DNA of 64,000 nt. It comes from Loripinus fragilis (lineage: Eukaryota > Mollusca > Bivalvia > Lucinida > Lucinidae). The position numbers and the translations under genes were made by a program. Location: positions 23,498,013-23,562,012 of the forward strand of contig OZ026519.1 in assembly GCA_964019695.1 (NCBI GenBank), in the 5' to 3' direction. Below the pieces are notes generated by a model. It saw nothing but the letters and a program-made list of their open reading frames with translations, was not told the DNA's origin and did no database searches. The stretch's first letter is position 1. Each line of letters begins with the position of its first letter. Shown here piece by piece: positions 28,693 through 39,874 of the stretch.

Positions 28693-29117
28693 TGGCAATC
28701 ATCTCAATGAGGAAAATAGATAGCTGGTAACGCAGTTTATTGTATTTTTCTTTTGGCGCCGTCCTTTGGCCCGTGATATATCACTGTTGCATTTTCTGAA
28801 TCCGGACCCCCTGGAAAATATCAAGGCTATATGGTTCCTTGTCTGATCATATATACAGGTCTTGTGTTTCAATACATTACATGTCCCTGTATAAAACAAA
28901 ATTTCTTTCACTAAGATGAATATCAATACTTTATCAGAAAATACCTTAAAGGTAACCCTTCATGGGAACACTTTTCTACCCCCTGGAAGGAGGTCATTCT
29001 CACCAAATAAAGATTATTAGCCTTTGATCAGCCTGGAATAGCCCTCAGGTAGTTGTACCACTTTTAACGTCTAAAAGTTTCGGTCTTAAGCATTAAAAAT
29101 GCTTTTGTCTGAAAAAA

Positions 29118-29645
29118 AAGTAAGTGAGTATGATCAGGAATACCACAACCACTAACAGCAGATAAACCCATGGCACCGCGAGGAAGAGCTACACAACAAT
29201 CACTAGACACCAGAAAGACAAACCAAGCAAAGCAACCAGCCCTCTCTCTTCCCTATCATGATGATTTCAAAACTAGAATGAACATAGCGTAACGTTCAAC
29301 AAATATACAAAAATTAAGACTCTCACAACGGGAGCAACAATAAACAACAACAAAACCACCGACTTAGAACGGACAGCAGCCTAAGCCATGTTCAGCTCGC
29401 ATGGAGTCCATCATACTATTACAATGTTTCCTCGTGGAGAAAGACTCTAATCAAATTAACACACCATGATGAAACAAAGAAAAGGACTCACGACTCACAG
29501 ATAGTCTGAGCTAAAGAAAACCTAAAGTTAAGCCACGGTGGGCCCAGCTACAGAAAAGCATCAGGCACCAACACACCGTTTAAAGCTTTACTTCAGAGCT
29601 GTCATTGAGTATGAGGCCTGATCCACCATCATGCAATTTATATCA
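29118..29645 (-). mobile_element. Naiad 3' fragment, subfamily B, minus orientation
   Basis: Reverse-oriented counterpart of 28112-28692 with the same truncation region. It ends on its own strand at TTCCTGATCATACTCAC. The two tails converge with about 430 bases between their ends. Confidence 0.75.
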
Positions 29646-29723
29646 GAGCGCTAAACACCTATGTGTTCTGGTTATAGCCACAAATGAAGACAGACGAATA
29701 CAATGGGAAAAGGTTATATAGGG

Positions 29724-29872
29724 TTTCTTAGCAATACTGGTCCACAAAGCTACCAAACCAGCATTCAATGTTGGGCCATTATGGCACGCCAGCGAAACGC
29801 CATTTGGCACGCTAATGGTAGTATTTGGATCCTCCCCCCCCCCCCCCATCAACTAGAACAAGAAAAACTATA
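29724..29872 (-). mobile_element. MITE family M6, partial
   Basis: Carries GCCAGCGAAACGCCATTTGG and GGTATTTGGATCC-like stretches of the family; a 13-base C run sits at its end. Confidence 0.6.
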
Positions 29873-29879
29873 ACATGTG

Positions 29880-31665
29880 TTACATGTTATAAACGGCGTT
29901 GTTGAAAGGTTCTTATGAGTAATAATAGATGAAGGATAATAATGAAGTTTTTTTCGCAATGAGATATACATTAAAGCGGCTTTGAAATGAGTCATTAAAT
30001 GCTTGACGTTTCGCTAATTAACCATTCAATCGGACGGTGATGGGGATGCAAGCTTTTGTGAATACTTGTTATCATCAGTCTTTTATGAAAACCAATACTT
30101 GACTGCGGGGAAAGAAAAAGTTAGACTGCATTACGTCCCTTGATATACAGTATTTTAAAAAACTATGACTTCTCAAGTCGAAAGAATAATATCCCATGCA
30201 TTTTCCTCCTTTTGATGGAAAGAAACCCAACCCCAGCCATGAGTTTGCGGGTGAAGGAAAAATCTACTAGCGTGCCAGTAGCAAAATAAAGAAAGATGAT
30301 GATTGCGTCCGCGTTTGACACAACATCGAAACAAACCTCAGGTCAGACCAATCGAATGACCTATTTTCTGCGTTGAGGTTATTTTCTTTGCTTATTCATA
30401 TTTTCTGCTTGTATGCCCGTTGTCCATTCTGTTTGTTTGTTTAACTTTTTTTCTTGCTCCTATTTTCTAATAAAATGAAAAGTTTGTTTCTGTTTTATCG
30501 TGGCACGAACCAATTTAACAACGCACACTGCTAAATATAGAATGAATGACGTCAGAATGATTTACAGAATAGTCCTTTAAATACTTATTTAATATACTTA
30601 TTTAAGAATTTCGTATCTATAGTAATGCATTATCAATAAGTTCGCCCCAGAAAACCGCTGATAACACATAATTGGAAATATTTTCTTGGTAGAAATATTA
30701 ATTACAATTCTAAGTTAGACCATTAGACCAGCTGGCGAGTGTGAAAAATAGGTACAGTCCGTGGGTATAACAGGGGTTGAACATCCGACATTTACACTGA
30801 AAAGACACCCGATTTTAGACGTTTTAAATACTCTTTTAATAAGAGAAGTATACGTTTGTTTTTACTTTACCCTTGGAAAAACGAAATTTTAACCGAAACA
30901 TTATTCATTGAACAATAACTTTGATCACACCCCTCTTCGGAATAGTCCATTTCAAAACCAATTACAATTATAGGCTGAGTAACCACTGTTTCATAAATGA
31001 ACTAATATTAGTTACTTATGCATTAATAAGTAACGCCGTAGAAAAAAATATCCAACACAATGTTTTTTATCTTTTTTTCTGCGATTTTGATTGGTTCGTG
31101 GTAAAATGGAATCCGTTTTTACACTTCAATAAAAACCCAGGTGTAAGACTATTTGATATCTGCTTTAAGAAATGAACTGAATGACGATAGGTGTGATGTC
31201 TCTTAACAAACAGCCACGTCATTGAAAATAACGTCATCGAAACAATGTCTAGGCTACGGCAACAACGAAATATTTCAACACAGTTCATTTTAAATTTACG
31301 TTGTCGATATTTTAGGCACGACCTGTGAAGGTAAGCGCTTTTTAAAACCTGCCAATCGGTGGTAGGGCCAGAATCTAAATGTGTTTCAGTGAGCCAAGCA
31401 AGCTGCATTTGACAAAAGTTATCAATTCCAAAATAAATGGAGATTTTTTTAGCTCTTACTCACATAGCCACTCCCTATAGAATGTCATTTTAATCATTAT
31501 TTAGCAAAACAAAGTCTTGTCAAAATGATTGCCCCATCTTTCATGGGCAGCGGTTACGAACTATTTTCCTTTCGGTGGGCTTTAAACCTTAAACTATTGT
31601 CAACAACCCTTTACACTTGCGCTATTTTGTTTCAAAGTTGGAATTATTTAGCAATGGATTGTTAT
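29880..31665. other. no gene recognised
   Basis: AT-rich intergenic sequence. Open frames at 30921-31175 and 31067-31408 overlap on opposite strands and show no family resemblance. Confidence 0.35.
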
Positions 31666-31671
31666 CTTATG

Positions 31672-31772
31672 GATTTTATCGATGCGTAAACTCCGGCGAA
31701 TCACTCACAAACTTTACATAAAGCCCTTCGGGCCTTACTCAGTTTATGAGTGATTACGCATCGATAAAATGT
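31672..31772. repeat. nested hairpin
   Basis: TTTTATCGATGCGTAA pairs with TTACGCATCGATAAAA; inside, ATCACTCACAAACT pairs with AGTTTATGAGTGAT, and AGCCCTTCGGGCCT forms the tip. Probably a short fold-back MITE. A truncated M6 end (31800-31861) follows. Confidence 0.65.
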
Positions 31773-32417
31773 AAAAATCCACAAAAAGTCAATTTCATTC
31801 CTATAACAAAAAAGGTCAAAGTTGGACCCCCTCTGACAAAACTCTCTGGATCTGCACATGATTGGGGAAAATAAAAATACACAATAATTTAAAGTAAACA
31901 AAAGAGTGGTTAGAAGGCACTTTGCGCTTGAATTACAAAAAGTTCGTGTATACATGTACGAGTAAGGTGCTGTTATTAACACCACGAAATAGTGTGACTA
32001 TATATTTATCATAAATGAATAAGAACACATTAAGTTGCTTACTTATCTCAAAGTCTTGGTATGCAATAACACGCAATTTAACTCAGTCTATATATGCAAT
32101 AACCAAATTAACCCAGCAGGATAAGTATGTATAAACAAAATAGCACCAGATTAGCCATCTACTAGCAATTGTTTTGAAGCAATCTGATTAGGGACATTTT
32201 TTTGCTTTCATTAGCATATAAGTTGACGAAACATGACCTCTACTTTAGAAATTCAACACTTAATCAGCTAAACACGAAGAAAATCAACAAAATAACGAAA
32301 AACGAGTCAATTCGTTTCAGATTATCATATTAGGTCGCTAAAGTATGAGGTTTTAAATTACATAGTAGTCATTAATTTCAGGCGGTACACGTAAGTTGTT
32401 TTAATTTCCATTCTCCT

Positions 32418-32431
32418 GTACTACTACTACA

Positions 32432-32471
<40 letters not shown>

Positions 32472-32500
32472 ATAATAATAATAATAATACTTATTATTAT
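32418..32500 (+). repeat. ACT/AAT microsatellite
   Basis: CTA/ACT triplets, then AAT triplets, then a short ATT run, making a partly self-complementary tract. Confidence 0.9.
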
Positions 32501-33308
32501 TATTCCAGGTAAGTAATACTATACAAAAGTAGGACACGTTCAGCCAGGCAGCTAAACACCAAACAAAAAAAATAAAAATACTGGCTGGGTTATTACTTAA
32601 AATTATCAACAAAAATATACAAATTCTAATTCATTGATTTTCTCTTCCACCTGAATTGGATATCAGCCAACTGGGTTTCACTCATTAAATAAAGTCGTTA
32701 CTTACTTAGTAATACTTATTTAGCATATCATCGGTCAGAAGTCAAACATTCGTATCTTTGATTTTCACAATTTTCAGGAGATTCAAAAAACTAAATAACT
32801 TTTGCTAGGAATGTCCTATATTATTGAAAGTCAGACAGGATTATATTTACATGTAGTAACATCCAAATTCACTGTATTGGTTTTAGAACTTCCAATGAAG
32901 ATTCACGGTCATTATGAAGAGTTTCACTTGAGTAACGTCATTTTGAGCATATTTCCGTGGTAAGCCATTCAGTTACGACATTTTGAGCATCTTTTTCATG
33001 GCAAAACATCGTATCTCGGTAAAATGAGCACAAAACAATGGTATCTGTGCGCATAGATACGATATTTTGAAGCATGATTGATGCCTTTTAAGGGGCTTCT
33101 AACTGGTCTATAGCAGAATGTGCGCCATGTGTTTGGTATTCCCGTGTTGGCAAAAAGTCTTTTTGCTAACAATCAGAGTTACGAGGTTTTGACTCCCGAC
33201 CGACGATATACAAATTGGCCATCATCTTTGGTCGATAGTAGCCCGAGATTGTATATTGGCTGGGAGGATGTTAATGGTGTTTCCATCTTATTTTCAGGAA
33301 GCTTTGAA

Positions 33309-33536
33309 ATGATGAAGACGAAGATGGGGACGGTTGTTTTACTATGTTGGGCTCTGCTTGCAATCCATGTAACCATGAGTGTCGAAGCTGGAAAAGTCAT
33401 AAAAATAACTGACGCTTTAGAAAGAATTTGGAAAGTCCAATTTACAGAATGCTGCAAGCAAATACGCTGTTACAAACCAGATCTATGTTTACCAGTAAAA
33501 CGGGGTTTTATAAAATGCAAGTGTGTTAGACATTAG
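33309..33536 (+). CDS. small secreted cysteine-rich peptide
   Basis: Seventy-five codons from MMKTKMG. A clear signal peptide (hydrophobic VVLLCWALLAIHVTM, likely cut after SVEAG) precedes a mature part of about 47 residues. The mature part has six cysteines near the end, in order CC, C, C, C, C: CC-x3-C-x5-C-x9-C-x-C, with many Lys and Arg. A splice acceptor (CTTATTTTCAG, ending 33298) sits just before the start, so a leader exon lies upstream and the open frame back to 33120 is probably not translated. AATAAA occurs at 33539 and 33548, right after the TAG. Secreted, probably disulfide-linked and cationic. Antimicrobial, signalling or toxin-like roles are all possible; no family was recognised. 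Confidence 0.6.
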   Translation: MMKTKMGTVVLLCWALLAIHVTMSVEAGKVIKITDALERIWKVQFTECCKQIRCYKPDLCLPVKRGFIKCKCVRH

Positions 33537-33559
33537 AAAATAAAGCAAATAAAACGTTT

Positions 33560-34100
33560 TACCAACCTCTGCAGCATTTAAAATTAGCAAGTTCATGAAA
33601 CTCTCTGATATATTAACATTTACACTGTTATAGTAAAGACATTCATGCATGTGCAGCTAGTGGATCTAAAGGTGTATTATTTGACCAGAGTCTTTACCTT
33701 TGCAGATACTTTATAATTCCTACCAGTGAAGAATCTGACAGGACTGTGAGTTTGCCCTGGTTCTTTTGAGCCTTCACTGCTCCATATTCGTTCATGAACT
33801 GGCTGAATTCAAATGAGCTACTTTCACCAATACGACATTCCGCCATTATATTTAATTTGGAGAGAAATAATCTTTGAAGCATCTAAACTAGCTATATGAT
33901 GTTTGTTGACGTCCCATGTTGAGGGTTCTACTCATAAATGGGTTAAAGGGTTAACGTAAAATGTATTTTATATCATTTGGAAATCGCTGATACTGTATAG
34001 GAAATATCATAACAAAATTTATTAAAACTAAAATTGCAATTATTATATAACCAATCAAATTAAACATGTGTTCTGGTTGAGAGAAATAAGAAAAATAAGT
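33560..34100. other. no gene recognised
   Basis: AT-rich sequence between the small peptide gene and the M5 pair. Confidence 0.35.
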
Positions 34101-34386
34101 TTCATCATATGACGTCCTGTCTGGGAGTAATAAAACGCCATGCAATAATCGATATACTACTAGTGGTTTACAGATTTTCGGGGAACGTTATGACGTCTAT
34201 GACAACGTTGCGTACCTAATGACTAAATTATAACTGTTTACGCCAGAAAGTTATCTTTATGTCATATGATAAATAGAATCTAACAGTCGTGCTCTTGTAT
34301 TATTGAATTTATTAAACTCGTTGCGACAAAAAGATAAAATGCTCGTCAAGCCTCGCATTTTATCTCTTTCCACAACTCGTTTAATA

Positions 34387-35439
34387 AAGGACCTCGGACA
34401 GTCTCCTATTCAATCTGCCCAAAAGTTGACAGCCTGTGGCTAGGATAATGCATATTTGACAACTATAGTTTTGTGCTCAAATCAAACCCTTACATTTAGT
34501 GTACCAAGCAAAATAAAAATATTTTGAAAATATTGCATGATGATTATGCCAGGACATTAGGGTTTAAGGGGTGGGGGTATTTTTTGTGACCAAATTTAAT
34601 TTAACAGAAAGTCAAAGTTTCGCCGGGTATTCACCTAAACACATGAAAATATAATGTTTGGGGAATAAAATTTGAGCCGAAAGTGATGCGTTTGCATAAA
34701 ATTCAGGTTGAGAAGATTTCATCATTCTTCTAAATAAATGTGCTGGCCGTAACTTTTGACAATTACCTGTGGTTCGATCAGCCAGTTTGACATGTTCACT
34801 GAGCTGTATCATAGCTGCATACTGTATATATCAGAGCCTAGATAAACACACTTTTGAGCTTATTTTTTAAAATATTTTCTTAATCATCAGATTTAATCTA
34901 TAATTTCGTGCTTAAAAGAACCGTCTCATTGCGACGGTTCTTTTGAGTACCCACAACATATGTTTTGGTAGAGATTTAAGACAATTGATTACTTGGTACA
35001 CAATCATAACTAAAGCCCTTGATACATGCCATTGTAAATTGATATTTACCTACAGGTTTGCACAAAATAAGTTCCTTATACGTTTTTATAATAAATTGTT
35101 TTTGAGCATTTTGACATCGTTCCCCCCCCGTGACCAATCATGCCGTTTTTATATGATGTGTGAAATGTAAAACTACAACAGTGGGCAAAAGGATTAGTTT
35201 GGTCACGGGGGGGAAAGCACTACAGTAAGACTTTTTCTATTTTCTATATGTTGAATAGCAAAAACAGGATTTTCAACCCATATTTTTGAATAGATGCTTG
35301 TCGGATGAGAAAAATACTTTTGCGAATTATTCTAGAGTTTAACCTACTATCTTTTTGATGGAAAAACAATCGTTTTCTTTGAAACTTTTGTCTGGCGATT
35401 TTTATGGGCAATCCTTCATTAAAACTGTCCGAGGTCCTT
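34387..35439. mobile_element. 1.05-kb non-autonomous TIR element inside M5
   Basis: Bounded by AAGGACCTCGGACAGT (34387-34402) and its exact complement (35424-35439); weaker pairing continues about 20 bases inward. No transposase frame. Inside are a perfect 12-bp hairpin (34914-34944) and a C-rich/G-rich inverted pair (about 35121 and 35200). Target duplication not resolved. Confidence 0.75.
34914..34944. repeat. perfect 12-bp hairpin
   Basis: AAAAGAACCGTC, loop TCATTGC, GACGGTTCTTTT. Could be a small fold-back or an RNA hairpin; nothing supports a specific role. Confidence 0.6.
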
Positions 35440-35531
35440 CAATAAAACATGAGCACGAATGTAAGATCCTCTATTTAATTACGTACTCGTATCTGGCGGT
35501 ATGTAAGAATATATTATCGTTCGTTAAAGAC

Positions 35532-35880
35532 GAAATAGAGGATATAACATGAGTTGCTCATGTTTTATTGATTTTATTAAACGAGTTGGGAAAAAGAGAT
35601 CAAATGTGAGGCTTGGTGAGCATTTTATCTCTATTTCGCAGCGAGTTTAATAAATTCAATAATACAAGAGCCCGAATTTTAGATTCTATTTATCATATGA
35701 TATTAAGAATACTTAGAAATCTCATTTCTGGCCTAAAAAAGTTTTAAGTTTGTCATTATGTACGCAACGTTGTTTTAGACGTCATAACGTTTCCCAAAAA
35801 TCTGTAAAACACTAGTGGTGTATCGGTTTTATTGCATGACGTTATTTTACTCCCAGACGCGACGTCATATGATAATTATT
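35532..35880 (-). mobile_element. MITE family M5, inverted neighbour copy
   Basis: Minus-oriented near full copy, ending GACGCGACGTCATATGATAA. It lies about 55 bases from the end of the split plus copy, giving a head-to-head pair. Confidence 0.75.
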
Positions 35881-35974
35881 TTAAAAGAGTAGCAAATATA
35901 TGAAGTCTTCTTTCCCGCCCACCCACTAAATGGACAAATGATTTAAAAAAAACTTGCCTTTCATTATCTTTTGG

Positions 35975-36062
35975 TTCTCGTTCAGCCCAGGAAAACGCGT
36001 CCCTTTATAACTGAAAGATTGTTGCTGGAACGCAAAGAATCAAATAAATAAAACAAATAAAA
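35975..36062 (+). mobile_element. SINE S1 3' end fragment
   Basis: TTCAGCCCAGGAAAACGCGT, GAAAGATTGTTGCTGG and AAGAATCAAATAAATAAAAC match the last third of S1. Confidence 0.6.
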
Positions 36063-36194
36063 TCTTCTGGTTTACTTTGGTACATGTTGTATCAAAAACT
36101 GGTCGCTCTGATTGGCTGAAATAACATGGTTGTTTGTGTCGATGCTTCACGGCCCTGTCGTCTTTTTTTTTGCCAGTCATATCGGGACTATATC

Positions 36195-36330
36195 CTGGCC
36201 TTCTAGGTTAGATTGAATGAAGTGTCCTGCTCAAGGATACAATACAGCATCTCCTGATTGTCACGAACTAGCGACCCTTCGACCCCGGATCTTACACTCT
36301 TTCACTGAGCGACATCACTCCTCAATGTGT
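36195..36330 (-). mobile_element. tRNA-like SINE fragment, family S4
   Basis: Minus strand: GATGTCGCTCAGTGAAAGAG and CCGGGGTCGAAGGGTCGC (B-box-like), body TCCTTGAGCAGGACAC. The plus open frame 36217-36579 begins in it and is not taken as a gene. Confidence 0.45.
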
Positions 36331-37652
36331 ATGTATGTCATATCTATGCGAATATTGTTAGAAAATGACATTATTGTTTCCTTGATTAGGAAGGCAAACA
36401 AACCTATAATAATAAAAAATCAGAACTATTTTGTTAGAGCAGAAAATTCCATTACCGTAATTGATGTTAGAAGAAACGCTTTCATCAAACAATTAATCAT
36501 TGTCCTGCTGATCAGGGATTTGCCCGCTTTTGTTAACAGTGTAGTTACTGATCAAATTGCGTCCATAGAAGCCAATTGATTAGGATCTACACTGTTATCT
36601 ATACAGCTTCCCATTTAATTTAACTGACTGAAAATCAGTAGCGGATATGGAATACGTATCTATTTAACGAAGCAGACAATCGTTAGCAAATAAAGGAACC
36701 ATGCTGTACTTAAGATTAATCAAGGCTGGAGACAAAGAAAGATAAGCAATGTTCTCAAGATAGTACGTCAAGTTGGTTGAGTGGCTCGTTGGTGTTTTAC
36801 GACGCATCAAAGTAAGAAAGGGTGCAAAGCTCAGGAATCGATACAATCAAGTACCACACCTGACCCAGGATACAAACGGGAAAGTGACAAACTCACAGCC
36901 AGACACCACAAACGAGAGCCAAGAGGTCAGCCCTTTCCCAGCAGGTGACCTAAAAGTACATATAAACAGACGCGCACAAAGACATAGCAAACACAAGACA
37001 AAAACAAACAAACATAAAAAACCAACAAAAGAAGTACCGCCTTGGAACGGTCTGTAAAATATTTAACTGGAGGGCTGAAACCGGTTTAACGGCGCCAACC
37101 TCACCCTTAATTCAGATGTGGATTAAGACACATAGATATTTGGTTTGCATGAAAGACTCTTAACTTATCAATGCATCATCTTCTAAAACATATAAATCAA
37201 GATATAACAAGGAGAAAAAGCAAAGATAATGACTCAATAGTAAATAAAACTGAAAAACGGAGCAAATAAAAACCAACAGGTAAACCCCGGTGGGCCCGAC
37301 AAACAGCCAAAGCATCAGAAACCTATCATCTCATCAATAGATAAGTCTTTAAGTCAGAACCATCATAGAGTCTGAAGTCCGACCCACCGGCGTGCAATTA
37401 AAGAGGAAAGCAAAATTTCGAACCGTAATTGGGTTGACCACCAAGCATATAGTCTGTTGCAATACATTACTGTTATAGCCAATCTTTTTATAAAGGGAAA
37501 TTATTTTATTGAACTGCGCTGAAAAATTATTAGAGCCAACAATCTTCTTCAATTTATACACCACGTCACCATAGAAATCAGGTTCCGAAAGTCCTTGGCA
37601 CAAGAGAGATTTAAGTCCAACTTGGAATTTATAAATTAAATCATAGTATCGT

Positions 37653-38381
37653 CTATAAAATTAAAAAAAAAAAAATATGAAGTTTATGATACCGATAGCA
37701 TTGTTTAAGAAGTTTCTGAGTTAACAATTTATTGCGAGTGTTGAAGTCAGCAACATAGCTACATGCGCTAGCAAAACGAATGAGTTGAGAAATATAGACT
37801 CCATAGGATCTAGAGCGAGGAACATCACCATCTAAAAATGGGAAATGGACATTTTCAAAATCAAAGTCGTCACGTTTATCATAAATTTTGGTAGAAACAA
37901 TATCATTAGAAATAGACAAATGCAAGTCTAAAAATGCGGCTTTGGTATCAGAGGTATTGGCTTTATAAAGTTTGAGCTCTGAAGGGTATATTTGACTTAC
38001 CATATTGTCAAAATAAACATTATTAATGTTAAAAATATCATCCAAATATCTGGATGTAGTGCTAAACGCATCAATAACATCAGCCTGATTACCATCAGAA
38101 AGAGACATCATAAAGTCCCTCTCATAACAAAACAGGAATAAATCTGCAGCCTGGGGAGCATAATTAGTGCCCATAGGAATCCCAACTACTTGCTTATACA
38201 GCTTAGTGCCAAATCGAATTAAAAAGTTGTCCAACAAAAAGGTCAGCGTATCACATACATTTGACTTGATTGACAATGTATGATATTTTTTAGGTTTTTC
38301 TGAAGTAAAAAAATGCATTTCTGTCATTACATGCAAGGTAAGGAGAGTCTTCTCTCTGGAAGGTTCTTTCAATAAGATCAA
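37653..38381 (-). pseudogene. Naiad reverse transcriptase domain
   Basis: Reads SEKPKKYHT, LLDNFLIRFGTKLYKQ, VVGIPMGTNYAP, LFLFCYERDFMMSLSD, STSRYLDDIF and FPFLDGDVPRS, with YLDD as the catalytic aspartates. Upstream frame continues through a one-base T insertion near 38310 to LIERTFQRE, YDFSTLF and beyond, with two TTA-to-TAA type stops. Downstream, a T run (37661-37673) shifts the frame; the C-terminus resumes at 37603-37349 (MCQGLSEPDFYGDV ... LFNC, TAA). Confidence 0.85.
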
Positions 38382-39874
38382 TAAGTTTATCTTTAATTAA
38401 ATTATGAGGTTAAGTAGTGAAAAGAGTAGAAAAATCATAAGTAGACAAACTGGTCGCATTGAAATCTCTAGCTTTAAGTTTATCTTAAATTTCGCCTGAA
38501 TTTTTAATAGACCAAAATAGTTTTTTTACTGGATCTCTCATATACCTTTTCACAATACTTGATAACATGTTTTTGAACAGCTGTAAGACATGAGGATAAC
38601 AATTTAGAAAGTTCTGTTGTCGTACAAGAACTAGAATTAGCAATACATCTTGCTTTTTATGGTTTTATGGAGTTTAGGTAATTAGTACAACGTAGGAACT
38701 TTGTCTTGATTTTCCTTAGCTTTGACACCGAATTGTAGGGCTGTATGACAACCATGCCCATCGACAATCACCCTCTCACTTAAAAAAGGCTGCAGTTTAT
38801 AGGCATTAGTTTCAACAAGCTTACTCTAAAGAGTATTAATATAATACAATCGTCAAACAACTACAACATTGTTAGCAGCTTTATCTGCTGGAACCAAAAC
38901 ATAGTTCACATGAAAACCCTGGATACCTTGTTTAAGATAACGAAAAGAACATTTAGGGTTTAGGGGGTAAAAGATGTGTATTAGGAGTGTAAAATGAAAT
39001 ATGAGTATCAATAATTTTAAAAATGTTAATCTTCCATTCCTTCAAGGCATCAGGTTCAACTTTTTCCCGTTTGCACCAACGATTACTAAAGTCATTTAAA
39101 GAAGCAGCGATCTCTCTACGACATTTAGGGAAATCAATATTAGAGGGAAATCTATATTTAGGACCTTTAGAAATAATATTGCGAACTCCAGCGTCAGGAA
39201 TGACATTTAGATTACCTGTTATAACATGCCCTGCAGAGGGATATAAATAATTAGAATATTGACAATCTCAGGAGTCAGGATTATTAGAAGCTATATCTAT
39301 ATCAGTTACAATTTTATCTAAGTTAAATATAGTAGACATAATTAGTTTGTTATATTTATAACAAATAATAGGAGTTTCAGAATTATTAAAGTAATTTGGA
39401 ACATATGAAATCACTAAATAACCCTTGAAGATACTATGTAAATCAATAAACTCAATACCTTTGTACATGAATAAAATTTTGATAAAATGTCGTTTATGGT
39501 TGACCTCAGAATCGGTATAAGGACTAAGGAAATGTTGAACATTACACCTTGTAAGAAGTGCTGCTTTATACAATTTGTCTGCTCTATCGTAAAGTTTATT
39601 ATACTCTAACTCTTAATTGAGTAAAATTGAGCTAGGCAAGGAACTTAAAAATGAAAATAAGCCAGGCAGACCATAAGTAGTTAAAGCCAAAGAAAGATCC
39701 TTTAGTGAAGTATTTAAGCGTTTTTCAGTACAAATTTTGCGCTTAATGTTGCCATTTTTACGTTTACCATGATATCTACTTTTACGTTTTTTAACATATA
39801 AAAAACAAAACAGAAAAAAACAATGTCTGTTATTTTAGAAATGTTACTTTCATGGTATATATTATCATTAAAGC

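Larger units (their letters stand above)
34107..35478 (+). mobile_element. MITE family M5 copy split by another element
   Basis: 34107-34386 matches the first part of 47628-47962; about 35437-35478 continues it (AATAAAACATGAGCACG to GATCCTCTAT). The gap is a TIR element at 34387-35439. Confidence 0.75.

Noticed and set aside
36217..36579. 120-codon plus frame
   Set aside because: Its first third is a tRNA-like SINE fragment read in antisense and the rest is AT-rich without resemblance.
37038..37348. A SECIS element in the Naiad A tail
   Set aside because: Candidate ATGA and TGA words were checked, but none forms the needed helix with an unpaired AA or CC loop by eye. Not excluded; needs a structure search.
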